Source: Oscillospiraceae bacterium (lineage in GTDB: Bacteria; Bacillota; Clostridia; Oscillospirales; CAG-272). From it: a stretch of 64,000 nucleotides of DNA. The notes below the pieces were generated by a model that worked only from the letters and a program-made list of their open reading frames with translations, was not told the DNA's origin and made no database searches. This document shows, one piece after another, positions 52,656-61,649 of this stretch (within the stretch, counting starts at the first letter, position 1; each line of letters opens with the position of its first letter). The stretch spans positions 86,324 through 150,323 of the forward strand of contig SVSE01000003.1 in the NCBI GenBank assembly GCA_015064445.1, given 5' to 3'. A program made the position numbers and the translations under genes.

Positions 52656-53138
52656 TTATTTATGGTACTTAGCCCCGTTGATAATGGACAACGCCCTATA
52701 CACAACCTCGTGCAATATGACACGGAGGAGCTGATGTGGGAATGTAAGCTTCGAAATTGAGAGCTTGTAATCGGCACGAGATTTTACCTCTGGGGAAAGA
52801 CCAAATGATGAGCCGATAATAAGCGCTATTTCGCTAATTCCGTTGCCTTGGATTTGCTCTATTTTCTCGGCAAGCTCCTCGCTTGAAAGCTGTTTGCCCT
52901 CAACGCACATAGCAATTACATACGACCTTGGCGAGATTTTTTCAAAAATTCGCTTTGCCTCAGCCTCAAGTGCCTTGTCTATTTGAGCTTGCGACGGATT
53001 TTCTGGAAGTCTTTCCTCTTTTAGAATAATTTCCTCGAGCTTGCACCACGCGCCAAGTCGCTTTTTGTACTCGGCACACGCCTCACGAAGATAATTTTCC
53101 TTGAAATCCCCCGTCGCGATAATCTTAATATTCAGCAT
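52656..53138 (-). CDS. rlmH: 23S rRNA (pseudouridine1915-N3)-methyltransferase
   Basis: 160 residues. The start LNIKIIATGDFKENYLREACAEYKKRL, ALIIGSSFGLSPEVKSRADYKLSISKLTFPHQLLRVILHEVVYRALSIINGAKYHK at the end are the RlmH (YbeA) signature with a trefoil-knot SAM site. Start at 53138 is set by GAGG and family length; the long upstream frame is repeat DNA. Confidence 0.96.
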   Translation of the reverse strand: MLNIKIIATGDFKENYLREACAEYKKRLGAWCKLEEIILKEERLPENPSQAQIDKALEAEAKRIFEKISPRSYVIAMCVEGKQLSSEELAEKIEQIQGNGISEIALIIGSSFGLSPEVKSRADYKLSISKLTFPHQLLRVILHEVVYRALSIINGAKYHK

Positions 53139-53174
53139 AAAGTCTACACCTCTTATAAATGCGGAATGCGGAAT

Positions 53175-53322
53175 TGATCTAATAAGGCGCACCGCAAACT
53201 GTGGGCAACCTTTCCGTTGAGGTAAAAGAAACGAGTTGTTCGAGGCGCACCGCAGCAGGCGGGCGATGGCTATCTTGCGATAGTCGAGGTCGACTGCGAG
53301 GAGCAACAAAGAAGAACGAAGT
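53175..53322 (+). repeat. Covarying structured element, copy H, with a truncated copy in front
   Basis: Full copy at about 53228-53322: CGAGGCGCACCG, stem 1 GCAG/CTGC, stem 2 GGCTATC/GATAGTC, CGAGGAGCAAC, ending one base from the next stop codon. A shortened copy (53175-53222) has the head and tail but no stem 2. Confidence 0.8.
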
Positions 53323-54573
53323 TTATTTTTCCTCAAGGAGCTTTTGGACTGCGACCAAAACCGCAATCTTTCCACTCTCGTAGGTGAGTCCACCCTGCAT
53401 AAATGCAATATATGGCTCTCTTATAGGACCGTCACACGAGATTTCGATTGATGAGCCCTGTGTAAATGCGCCTGCTGCCATTATAACCTCATCGGTGTAG
53501 CCTGGCATTGCCCAAGGCATAGGCGTTACATAAGAGTCGACTGGCGATGCGCTTTGAATTCCCTGACAGAACTTGATTAATCCCTCGGGATAGCCGAATT
53601 TGATGGTTTGGATTATGTCGGAGCGCACTTCATCATATTTTGGATTTGTGTCAAATCCAAGTTTTTCGAGCACATATGCGGCAAAATGCGCTGTTTTAAG
53701 TGCCTGTGCAACTATGTGTGGTGCCATAAAGAAGCCCTTATACAAGCTTCTGTTTTGTCCCAAGGTTGCGCCAACCTCTGTTCCACAGCCAATGCTGGTA
53801 AGACGGTATGAGGCGAGCTCAACTGCCCTCTCGGTTCCTGCAATATAGCCACCACTCTCGGCAATTCCACCACCTGGATTTTTGATAAGTGAGCCGATAA
53901 TCATATCTGCGCCGACTGCTGTTGGCTCCTTGTCCTCGGTAAACTCTCCATAGCAGTTATCTACTACCACATAAGCGCCCGAGCGAGCCTTTACAAATGC
54001 GCAAATTTCTCCTATTTCATCAACGGAGAGAGTTGGTCTATCAAGATAGCCCTTTGAGCGCTGAATAAACACTACCTTTACCTTATCTCCAAGCTCGGTA
54101 AGCTTTTTTTCGATTGCATCAAAGTCAATTTTTCTATCTTTAGTAAAATCCACCTGCTCATAGCGAACGCCAAAATCAGCAAGCGAGCCATTTCCGTTTG
54201 CGCCGTCAATTCCCACAACCTCGCAAAGAGTATCATATGGACGGTTTGTAACGGACAAAAGCACATCGCCTGGGCGCAAAAGACCAAAAAGTCCGATTGT
54301 GAGCGCCTGTGTACCATTTACAATGCTATGGCGCACGAAAGCACTCTGCGCGCCGAACACCTGCGCGTAGATTTTATCGAGAGTTTCTCTACCGAGGTCG
54401 TCGTAGCCATAGCCCGTTGTCGAGGTAAGCATACTCTCGCCTACTCGATTTTCACGAAAGGCATCGAGAACTCTCTCTGTATTTTTAAACGAGATTTCGT
54501 CTATTCTTTTGAAGATTGGGGCAAGCTCTATTTCAGCCTGCCCTGCGATTTCTAATAGCTTTTCTGAAAACAT
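53323..54573 (-). CDS. Aluminium resistance / methionine gamma-lyase family PLP enzyme
   Basis: 416 residues. TGYGYDDLGRETLDKIYAQVFGAQSAFVRHSIVNGTQAL near 53, RSKGYLDRPTLSVDEIG near 172 and GSLIKNPGGGIAESGGYIAGT near 225 (PLP lysine) match the Alum_res family of fold-type I PLP enzymes, probably cystathionine/methionine lyases. The old name comes from a screening phenotype. Translated from an AAGG RBS at the end of typA. Confidence 0.9.
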   Translation of the reverse strand: MFSEKLLEIAGQAEIELAPIFKRIDEISFKNTERVLDAFRENRVGESMLTSTTGYGYDDLGRETLDKIYAQVFGAQSAFVRHSIVNGTQALTIGLFGLLRPGDVLLSVTNRPYDTLCEVVGIDGANGNGSLADFGVRYEQVDFTKDRKIDFDAIEKKLTELGDKVKVVFIQRSKGYLDRPTLSVDEIGEICAFVKARSGAYVVVDNCYGEFTEDKEPTAVGADMIIGSLIKNPGGGIAESGGYIAGTERAVELASYRLTSIGCGTEVGATLGQNRSLYKGFFMAPHIVAQALKTAHFAAYVLEKLGFDTNPKYDEVRSDIIQTIKFGYPEGLIKFCQGIQSASPVDSYVTPMPWAMPGYTDEVIMAAGAFTQGSSIEISCDGPIREPYIAFMQGGLTYESGKIAVLVAVQKLLEEK

Positions 54574-54579
54574 AATTAT

Positions 54580-56406
54580 TTAAGCCTTGTTAAGCTTTGC
54601 TTGCGCCTTAAGTCTTAGCTCTGTGTTTAAGATTCTCTTTCTTAGGCGAATGGATTTTGGAGTTACCTCAATGAGCTCATCATCTGCGATATACTCAATT
54701 GCCTGCTCAAGAGAAAGAATTCTTGGTGGAACGAGAATAAGTGCCTCATCTGCACCCTTTGAGCGAACAGCTGTCAAATGCTTCTTCTTGCATACATTGA
54801 CAACGATGTCCTCCTGCTTTGGACACTCACCAACAATCATTCCCTCATAAACTGGAGTTTGAACGCCAATAAACATAGCGCCTCTGTCCTGTGTATTGAA
54901 AAGACCATACGAGGTAGCCTCGCCTGTTTCTGATGCGATAAGTGAGCCTGTAAAGCGAGTTACAACATCGCCCTTGAATGGCTGATAGCCGTCAAAGAGT
55001 GTGTTAAGAACGCCCTCGCCCTTTGTATCTGTCATAAATTCGCTACGATAGCCGAGCAAGCATCTTGATGGAATGAGATATTCAATTCTTGTTCTTGTTC
55101 CAACCTTGCTCATATCAACGAATTCGCCCTTACGAGCGCCGAGCTTCTGCATTACAGTTCCCTCGCTCTCCTCTGGAACATCTATTGATACTCTTTCCAT
55201 AGGCTCGTGGAGAATTCCGTCGATTTCCTTATAAAGCACGCGTGGAGTTGAGCAACAGAGCTCATAGCCCTCACGACGCATATTTTCAATGAGAATTGAA
55301 AGGTGCATTTCGCCTCTACCTGCAACCTTGAAGGAGTCGGTTGTTTCGCCATCGCTTACACGGAGCGATACATCCTTCAAAAGCTCCTTTTCAAGACGAG
55401 CACGAATTTGACGAGAGGTAACAAACTTGCCCTCTTGACCTGCAAATGGGCTGTCGTTTACCTGGAAGGTCATTTCCATTGTAGGCTCTGATACCTTAAC
55501 GAATTCAAGTGGCTCAACGCAATCGGTTGCGCAAATAGTATCGCCTATGGAAACCTCCTCAACACCGCTAAAGCATACGATATCGCCAACGGTTGCGCTT
55601 TGGGTTGCAGAGCGAGAAAGACCGTCAAATTGATAGATTGAGATAATCTTTGCACGGCGTGGCTTTTCGTTTGAGTGGTAGTTACAAACGCTAACCTCTT
55701 GTCCTACCCTGAGAGTTCCTCTCTCAATTCTACCAACACCGATTTTTCCTACATAATCGCTATAATCAACGCTTGAAACGAGAAGCTGAAGAGGCTCGTC
55801 CTCCTCGCCCTCTGGAGCTGGAATATAGTCAACAATTGTATCAAGGAGTGGAATAAGGTCCTTGCCCTCAACATCAGGAGAAAGTGAAGCTGTACCACTT
55901 CTTCCCGAGCAGAAAAGCATAGGAGAATCAAGCTGGTCGTCTGTTGCGTTGAGGTCGATAAGAAGCTCCAAAACCTCGTCAATAACCTCTTGAATACGCG
56001 CATCAGGACGGTCAATCTTGTTTACAACAACGATGATTCTATGTCCTATTTCCATTGCCTTTTGAAGCACGAAGCGTGTCTGTGGCATAGGTCCCTCTGC
56101 TGCGTCAACGAGCAGGATAACACCGTTTACCATTTTAAGAATTCTCTCAACCTCGCCACCGAAGTCTGCGTGGCCGGGAGTGTCAATTACATTTATCTTC
56201 TTGTCGCCATATCTGATTGCAGTATTCTTGGCAAGAATTGTAATTCCTCTTTCCTTTTCAAGGTCGTTTGAGTCCATTACTCTGTCTGTTGTTGCCTGAT
56301 TTTCGTGATATGCGCCACCCTGCTGAAGCATGCCGTCAACAAGTGTTGTCTTACCGTGGTCAACGTGGGCAATAATTGCAACATTTCTCAAATCTTCTCT
56401 TATCAT
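54580..56406 (-). CDS. typA: Ribosome-associated GTPase TypA/BipA
   Basis: 608 residues. AHVDHGKTTLVD at 14-25 (G1), ERGITI near 53 (G2), DTPGHADFGGEVER near 76 (G3) and NKIDRPDA near 130 (G4), then EF-G-like domain II and V and the BipA-specific C-terminus. Binds the ribosome and supports growth under cold or stress. GAGG RBS; first gene of a pair with the PLP enzyme. Confidence 0.97.
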   Translation of the reverse strand: MIREDLRNVAIIAHVDHGKTTLVDGMLQQGGAYHENQATTDRVMDSNDLEKERGITILAKNTAIRYGDKKINVIDTPGHADFGGEVERILKMVNGVILLVDAAEGPMPQTRFVLQKAMEIGHRIIVVVNKIDRPDARIQEVIDEVLELLIDLNATDDQLDSPMLFCSGRSGTASLSPDVEGKDLIPLLDTIVDYIPAPEGEEDEPLQLLVSSVDYSDYVGKIGVGRIERGTLRVGQEVSVCNYHSNEKPRRAKIISIYQFDGLSRSATQSATVGDIVCFSGVEEVSIGDTICATDCVEPLEFVKVSEPTMEMTFQVNDSPFAGQEGKFVTSRQIRARLEKELLKDVSLRVSDGETTDSFKVAGRGEMHLSILIENMRREGYELCCSTPRVLYKEIDGILHEPMERVSIDVPEESEGTVMQKLGARKGEFVDMSKVGTRTRIEYLIPSRCLLGYRSEFMTDTKGEGVLNTLFDGYQPFKGDVVTRFTGSLIASETGEATSYGLFNTQDRGAMFIGVQTPVYEGMIVGECPKQEDIVVNVCKKKHLTAVRSKGADEALILVPPRILSLEQAIEYIADDELIEVTPKSIRLRKRILNTELRLKAQAKLNKA

Positions 56407-56532
56407 AAAAACCTCTCTATATAAAAGTTAATTATTATTTAAAAATTTTTGGTCGGCACTATTCTAACATATATATTTAAAAAAATAAAGACCTTTTTCA
56501 AAATTTATTAAAAATTTTTTGAGGGGGCGCAC

Positions 56533-56561
56533 TTGACACATTAAGAAAAGAGGTGTAAAAT
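56533..56561 (+). promoter_or_regulatory. Promoter of the small lipoprotein gene
   Basis: Perfect TTGACA (56533-56538), 17 bp spacer, TAAAAT (56556-56561). Confidence 0.75.
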
Positions 56562-56603
56562 GGAAATGTACATAGTACAAAAATAAATCTTAGGAGAGAA
56601 AAA

Positions 56604-57086
56604 ATGAAAAGAGTATTATCACTTGTTTTGGCAATCGTGCTTGCACTCTCTTGTGTGCTTGCTCTCTCAAGCTGTGCAGCTGAGGTAACTCACGAGGAAT
56701 TCCACGAAAAGGCTGTCGAGGCTCAGGCAAAGCTTTACAAGAAAAGCAACAAGCAGGTTGACGAGGACACCGTTGAGATTGAGCGCATCAAGGGCAAAAT
56801 CACCGTTGAGGCAAGAGGCGAAAAGAAGAGCGGAACCTTCTATTACTCCGTTTACGAGGACGTTGTTGCAGTAAAAAGCGCTGAGGACGAAATCGAATGG
56901 TACGCAAACCTTTACGTTCCAAGCATTGCATCATTACAGGTTGTAGATTCGTTCTACGACTTCACCTACAAGGCAGGCGCATTCGGATTTGAAGTAACCG
57001 ATGGAACAATTGTAAAGAAGTACAATAGATTCGGACTTCTCACACACTACGAAAACGGCTCAACCATAGTAGATATTAAATGGTAA
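56604..57086 (+). CDS. Small lipoprotein of unknown function
   Basis: 160 residues. Lipoprotein signal with LALSSC lipobox (Cys about 24), then a Lys/Glu-rich helix (about 28-50) and a mainly beta-type remainder (FYYSVYEDVVAVKSAEDEIEWYANLYV, FGLLTHYENGSTIVDIKW). Domain not recognised; the outline resembles small LolA/DUF-type lipoproteins. AGGAGAG RBS, own promoter and terminator. Confidence 0.82.
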   Translation: MKRVLSLVLAIVLALSCVLALSSCAAEVTHEEFHEKAVEAQAKLYKKSNKQVDEDTVEIERIKGKITVEARGEKKSGTFYYSVYEDVVAVKSAEDEIEWYANLYVPSIASLQVVDSFYDFTYKAGAFGFEVTDGTIVKKYNRFGLLTHYENGSTIVDIKW

Positions 57087-57089
57087 AAG

Positions 57090-57119
57090 AAAAAACCGAC
57101 ACCCTGTGTCGGTTTTTTT
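57090..57119 (+). terminator. Terminator of the small lipoprotein gene
   Basis: AAACCGACAC/GTGTCGGTTT hairpin with T run, nearly the same stem as at 34489-34518. Confidence 0.9.
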
Positions 57120-57120
57120 A

Positions 57121-57345
57121 ATGCGGAATGAGGAATGAGGAGTGCGGAGCATGCTTTGCAATGAATTGCAACCGTCGGTTGCATGAATTGACACGTTGTG
57201 TCATGAATTGCGACGAGTCGCATGAATTGCCTTCGGCATTGATGTGTTGCAATTCGATTCATGGCGCAAGCCGATTCATGGAGCGTAGCGAGAATTCATG
57301 ATGCGCTAGCATCGATTCATTACACACGAAGTGCGAAGTTGGGGT
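57121..57345. repeat. Variable-hairpin array 2 (linker ATGAATT, then inverted)
   Basis: At least eight different hairpins (GCAACCGTCGGTTGC, GACACGTTGTGTC, GCGACGAGTCGC, GCCTTCGGC, GGCGCAAGCC, GATGCGCTAGCATC and others). In the left half they are joined by ATGAATT, in the right half by GATTCAT, so the array as a whole is inverted about 57245. Preceded by ATGCGGAATGAGGAATG repeats. Fills the gene-free stretch 57087-57372. Confidence 0.8.
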
Positions 57346-57372
57346 GAAATCGCATAGCAAAGCCAAAAGCTC

Positions 57373-58479
57373 TTAAACGATTAGCGCGCAAACTCCGAGC
57401 AACACTCCCAAGAATATTACATTCAAGAGCGTGAATATTCCTAAATATTTGAGCTTTGAGCCGACGCCTGTTCTCGAATACTCGGCAAAGGTGATAAGCG
57501 ATGCGAGCGAGGCAATCAGCGTGCCTGTTCCACCGATATTGACACCGAGCAAAAGCTCCTTGTAGTTATCGGTAAATTGAGAGAGGAGTATCGCGCTTGG
57601 CACATTTGAGATAATCTGACACGAGAGTGCCGAGAAAACGAGCGTGCTTTTTTCGAGCAATCCACCAAAAAGGTCGCGTACTGTGTCGATATTTGACATA
57701 TTTCCTGCGAAAATGAAGAACAGCGCAAAGGTTCCCAAAAGAAAATAGTCAACTCTTAAAAGCGCGTATCTGTCCATTATGAGAATTGCCACGATTACTA
57801 TTGCAAGGGCGATATAATAAGGAATCAGACCGAAGACCATTACAACAGTCAAGGCAAACAAAGCAAGATAAATTGCACTTCTGCCCTTTTTAAAGACAAA
57901 GGGCTCTTTTTTTGTTAGCTCCATTTTTGTCCTTGGGAAGAAAAACGCGCTGACGGTAAGCATTGCCACAGCAACGAGGAATGGCACTACCATTATGCCC
58001 ATAAATTCAAACGTTGGAATGTTGAATTTCGAATACAGGTAGAGGTTTTGTGGATTTCCAAACGGTGTTAGCATACCACCGAGGTTGGCGCTTATATTCT
58101 GCAAAACAAAGAGCCAAGGCGTGTATTTTTCGTTGCCCGTTTCGCTTAACACATACCAGCCGAGAGGCAAAAATGTAATAAGCGCCATATCGTTGGCAAT
58201 AAAGAGTGAGCCGATAAAGGTTATGTAAATCAGGGCGAGCACGCATACTCTGAAATTCGGTGTTGCGTGAATGATTTTTCTTGCGATTATGCTAAAAAAC
58301 TTGATGTTTTTGAGTGCGCACACAACAGCGAGAGTTGCGAGCAGGCAGGAGAGCGTTTTGAAGTCTATGTAATCAAAATACGCTATCGAGGGTGGAACAA
58401 AAAAGCATGTAACGATAGCGCAAATCAGTGCAATAAAAAACACAGCGTGTCCACGCACAAAAAGTAATACTCTTTTCAA
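57373..58479 (-). CDS. SLC13/CitMHS/ArsB-type anion transporter
   Basis: 368 residues, about ten membrane helices. ANDMALITFLPLGWY near 93, SANLGGMLTPFGNPQNLYLY near 128 and ISNVPSAILLSQF near 292 are the paired N-termini motifs of the ion-transporter superfamily (citrate/dicarboxylate or arsenite/Na-H exchangers). Substrate not certain. TTG start at 58479 with AGGGGG upstream. Consensus promoter. Confidence 0.85.
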   Translation of the reverse strand: MKRVLLFVRGHAVFFIALICAIVTCFFVPPSIAYFDYIDFKTLSCLLATLAVVCALKNIKFFSIIARKIIHATPNFRVCVLALIYITFIGSLFIANDMALITFLPLGWYVLSETGNEKYTPWLFVLQNISANLGGMLTPFGNPQNLYLYSKFNIPTFEFMGIMVVPFLVAVAMLTVSAFFFPRTKMELTKKEPFVFKKGRSAIYLALFALTVVMVFGLIPYYIALAIVIVAILIMDRYALLRVDYFLLGTFALFFIFAGNMSNIDTVRDLFGGLLEKSTLVFSALSCQIISNVPSAILLSQFTDNYKELLLGVNIGGTGTLIASLASLITFAEYSRTGVGSKLKYLGIFTLLNVIFLGVLLGVCALIV

Positions 58480-58511
58480 ATTTTCGCCCCCTTTTCCTTA
58501 TTTTCGCACAA

Positions 58512-58540
58512 ATTATACTACTTTTTAGCATCATTGTCAA
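58512..58540 (-). promoter_or_regulatory. Consensus promoter of the transporter gene
   Basis: Perfect TTGACA (58535-58540), 17 bp spacer, perfect TATAAT (58512-58517), minus strand. Confidence 0.85.
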
Positions 58541-58548
58541 CTGTTTTG

Positions 58549-58577
58549 TTGACTTTTTGGCGCACGCGTGGTAAAAT
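58549..58577 (+). promoter_or_regulatory. Promoter of the deacetylase-pnuC-citrate synthase operon
   Basis: TTGACT (58549-58554), 17 bp spacer, TAAAAT (58572-58577). Divergent from the transporter promoter 8 bp away. Confidence 0.7.
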
Positions 58578-58637
58578 ATTATAAAGGACAATTCTAAGAA
58601 AGGACAGAGGTGGGCACTCCACTCTCTATTTTTTATA

Positions 58638-59549
58638 ATGATTAATGTATCTTTGTCAAAATATCTAAACAACGCCAAGGGCGCTTTCTCCTTTACCTTT
58701 GATGACGGATGCTATGCTGACAGCACGCGCAAGACCGTTGAGATTTTCAAGGAGGTTGAGGCAAAAACAGGCATAAAAATCAAGGCGACCTCAGCGCAGA
58801 CCGTTGGCTTTTTGCACGAGGGCACTATCGCTATGTGGAAGGAGCTCTTCGAGCAGGGCTACTACGACCTTGCATCTCACTCCCTCGACCACTGTATTGG
58901 CTATAACGACGAAACTCCCGAGGAAAAGCGACTTGAGGATGCCGAGAAATCACGCGACAGGCTCGCTGAAATTTACGGACAAGCTCCTCTCTGCTTTGTA
59001 ATCCCTGGTGGTGGAGAGAGCGAGGGCGCGTGTGCGCTTCTTAAAAAGCACTATATCGCTAACCGTGTTGGCGAGGGACCTATCAACTATCCCGACACAA
59101 TGAATTTTATGCGCCTTACCTCGTTTGTTGGCAGATTTGCCCACGAGGATGTAACACCATATAAGGAATACATCGACAAGGTTATTGAAAGCGAGGGCTA
59201 CGGAATTCAAATCAACCACTGGCTAAGCGAAAAGGAGAGCGATGTTCATCACGCACAAAAGGTACACACCTTCTATGATGAGTGCTTCTATCTTGCTGAG
59301 CGCGCGCTTGCAGGGGACATTTGGATTGCCTCGTTTAACGACGCTATAAAGTACTTTTATGAGTACAAAAATGCGAAAATATCGACACAGGGCGACGAAA
59401 TTACCGTTTCCTGCGACCTCGATAAATCAATCTTTAATCATCCACTTACAATCGTTGTGTCAACTGATTCTGACAGACAAATTACGGTAAATGGTGCGCC
59501 ATTTAACATTAAGGCAGGAAAGGAAAACATCATTACCCTTGAGCTATGA
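58638..59549 (+). CDS. Polysaccharide deacetylase family protein
   Basis: 303 residues. FSFTFDDGCYADSTRKTVEIF near 16 (catalytic and metal Asp), YDLASHSLDHC near 75 (H-x3-H metal pair) and FVIPGGGES near 115 identify a carbohydrate esterase 4 fold. It would de-N- or de-O-acetylate a sugar. No signal peptide. The nearest SD-like AGAGG lies 25 bases upstream inside a small hairpin, so translation may be weak or regulated. Confidence 0.88.
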   Translation: MINVSLSKYLNNAKGAFSFTFDDGCYADSTRKTVEIFKEVEAKTGIKIKATSAQTVGFLHEGTIAMWKELFEQGYYDLASHSLDHCIGYNDETPEEKRLEDAEKSRDRLAEIYGQAPLCFVIPGGGESEGACALLKKHYIANRVGEGPINYPDTMNFMRLTSFVGRFAHEDVTPYKEYIDKVIESEGYGIQINHWLSEKESDVHHAQKVHTFYDECFYLAERALAGDIWIASFNDAIKYFYEYKNAKISTQGDEITVSCDLDKSIFNHPLTIVVSTDSDRQITVNGAPFNIKAGKENIITLEL

Positions 59550-60232
59550 AGCTAAAAAACCCGTTCAAGCTATTTACAAAATTTGACTACATTCTTTGGG
59601 CTGTATCGGCTGTCGTTGTTGCGCTGTCGTTTCTTCTCTCCCCTGAGCGAGATGCCCTAACGCTTATTGCCTCGGTTGTTGGCGTAAGTGCGCTAATTTT
59701 TATCGCCAAGGGGCATGTTGTAGGTCAATTTCTTATCGTTGCATTTGCCCTTTTGTACGGTATAGTGTCTATAAAATTCAAATATTATGGGGAAGCCATA
59801 ACCTATCTTGGAATGAGCGCGCCTATCGCAATCTGCTCCATCGTTTCGTGGATTAGGCATCCCTTTGGAAAAACTGCGCAGGTAGAGGTGCGCAAAATCA
59901 ACGCCTTACATGTAGTTGGAATTTCAATTGCCTCTATTATCGTGACTGTCGCATTCTACTTTATTCTTGATACTCTCGGCACACAAAATCTAATTTTCAG
60001 CACTCTATCCGTTGCAACAAGCTTTTTTGCAGCATCACTTTCGTTTTTCAGAAGCCCATACTATGCGCTTGCATACTCGGCAAACGACATTGTGCTTATC
60101 GTGCTTTGGGTTATGGCAACCGTGCAAAGCGTTTCCTACTTGCCTATGATTTTGTGCTTTGTTATGTTCTTAATAAACGACATTCACGGTTATCTTTGCT
60201 GGAGAAAAATGCAAAAATCTCAATCCTATTAA
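59546..60232 (+). CDS. pnuC: PnuC-type nicotinamide riboside/mononucleotide transporter
   Basis: 228 residues, six to seven membrane helices. GEAITYLGMSAPIAICSIVSWIRHPF near 75, YYALAYSANDIVLIVLWVM near 173 and FLINDIHGYLCWRKMQ at the end are PnuC signatures. Imports an NAD precursor by facilitated diffusion. Four-base ATGA overlap with the deacetylase gene. Confidence 0.9.
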   Translation: MKLKNPFKLFTKFDYILWAVSAVVVALSFLLSPERDALTLIASVVGVSALIFIAKGHVVGQFLIVAFALLYGIVSIKFKYYGEAITYLGMSAPIAICSIVSWIRHPFGKTAQVEVRKINALHVVGISIASIIVTVAFYFILDTLGTQNLIFSTLSVATSFFAASLSFFRSPYYALAYSANDIVLIVLWVMATVQSVSYLPMILCFVMFLINDIHGYLCWRKMQKSQSY

Positions 60233-60242
60233 GGAGGATATT

Positions 60243-61649
60243 ATGATTACAAATTATTCAGAAATTACACCATATATAAAATCGCTTGCCGACATTTCAA
60301 ACAAAAGCAATAAAATTCGTCCTGAAATGTATTTTGAGCACGATGTTAAAAGAGGCTTGCGTGACCTCGACGGAAACGGAGTTGTCGCAGGTCTTACCGA
60401 GGTTTCTCATATTCAAAATAAAATTCTTGGTCCAAACGGAGAAAAGCTTCCCTGCCCTGGCGAGCTTTACTATCGCGGAATCAATGTTCGTGACATTGTT
60501 GATGGCTTTGAGCGTGAGGGCAGACACGGCTTCGAGGAAAGCGTTTATCTGCTTTTGACCTCTCGCCTGCCAACAAGGGAGGAGCTTGATGCCTTTAAGG
60601 CGACTCTTTCTGATTATAGAAATCTCCCCTCGTCATTTGTGCGTGATATGATTCTCAAAGCACCTGGCAAGAATATGATGAATATTCTCTCTCGAAGCGT
60701 TCTTGCACTTTACGCGTATGACGAAAACCCCGACGACATATCTATTCCAAATGTTATGAGGCAGTCAATTGCGCTCATCTCTCAATTCCCACTCTTGGCA
60801 GTTTACGGATACCAGTCCTATCAACACTATCACAACGGAAAAAGCCTATTTATTCATTATCCAAAGAGCGAGCTTGATACTGCTGAAAATCTTCTTTATA
60901 TTCTCCGTGAGGACGGTAAATTCACGAAAAAAGAGGCAGAGCTACTTGACCTTGCGCTCGTTTTGCATATGGAGCACGGTGGTGGAAATAACTCTACCTT
61001 TACAACTCATGTTGTTTCATCGTCAGGCACGGACACCTACTCGGCTATCGCAGCTGCGCTTGGCTCTCTTAAGGGCCCTCGCCACGGTGGTGCGAACATC
61101 AAGGTTGTTCAAATGTTTGATGATATGAAGGCGTCAATTGACATAAAGGACGAAAATCAAATCAAGGAATACCTTGTAAAATTACTTGATAAGCAGGCAT
61201 TTGACAAGGCAGGGCTTATCTACGGTATGGGACACGCAGTTTACTCGATTTCCGACCCTCGTGCGCAGATTCTTGAAAAATACGCAAGAGAGCTTTCAAT
61301 TGAAAAGGGAATGGAGGACGAGTTCGCCCTTTACAAGACCGTTGCAACGCTTGCACCTGACATTATCGCATCAAAGCGCAAGATTTATAAGGGAGTTAGC
61401 CCAAATGTTGACTTCTTCTCTGGTCTTGTTTATCGTATGCTTGGACTCCCCGAGGAGCTTTACACTCCTATCTTCGCTGTCGCAAGAATTGCAGGCTGGT
61501 GTGCACACAGAATTGAGGAAATTCAAAACGCAGGTAAGATTATTCGTCCTGCTTATATAGCTGTAAAGGAGCTTGATGATTATACTCCTATGGAGGAAAG
61601 AACCAGCATTCTCCTTGAGGAGAAGGCGAATTTAACCCAGCCTATATAG
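60243..61649 (+). CDS. gltA: Citrate synthase with a repeat-derived C-terminal extension
   Basis: 468 residues. LVLHMEHGGGNNSTFTTHV near 238, GPRHGGANIKV near 276 and GMGHAVYSISDPRA near 330 carry the catalytic histidines; oxaloacetate plus acetyl-CoA give citrate. The normal end is AYIAVKELDDYTPMEER at about 453; the last 15 residues (TSILLEEKANLTQPI) are encoded by an insertion. Immediately beyond, a second copy would end with the original MEER stop. AAGGAGG RBS. No other TCA genes nearby. Confidence 0.94.
   Translation: MITNYSEITPYIKSLADISNKSNKIRPEMYFEHDVKRGLRDLDGNGVVAGLTEVSHIQNKILGPNGEKLPCPGELYYRGINVRDIVDGFEREGRHGFEESVYLLLTSRLPTREELDAFKATLSDYRNLPSSFVRDMILKAPGKNMMNILSRSVLALYAYDENPDDISIPNVMRQSIALISQFPLLAVYGYQSYQHYHNGKSLFIHYPKSELDTAENLLYILREDGKFTKKEAELLDLALVLHMEHGGGNNSTFTTHVVSSSGTDTYSAIAAALGSLKGPRHGGANIKVVQMFDDMKASIDIKDENQIKEYLVKLLDKQAFDKAGLIYGMGHAVYSISDPRAQILEKYARELSIEKGMEDEFALYKTVATLAPDIIASKRKIYKGVSPNVDFFSGLVYRMLGLPEELYTPIFAVARIAGWCAHRIEEIQNAGKIIRPAYIAVKELDDYTPMEERTSILLEEKANLTQPI

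Noticed and set aside
53139..53408. 90-codon N-terminal extension of rlmH
   Set aside because: It translates repeat elements; family length and the RBS fix the start at 53138.
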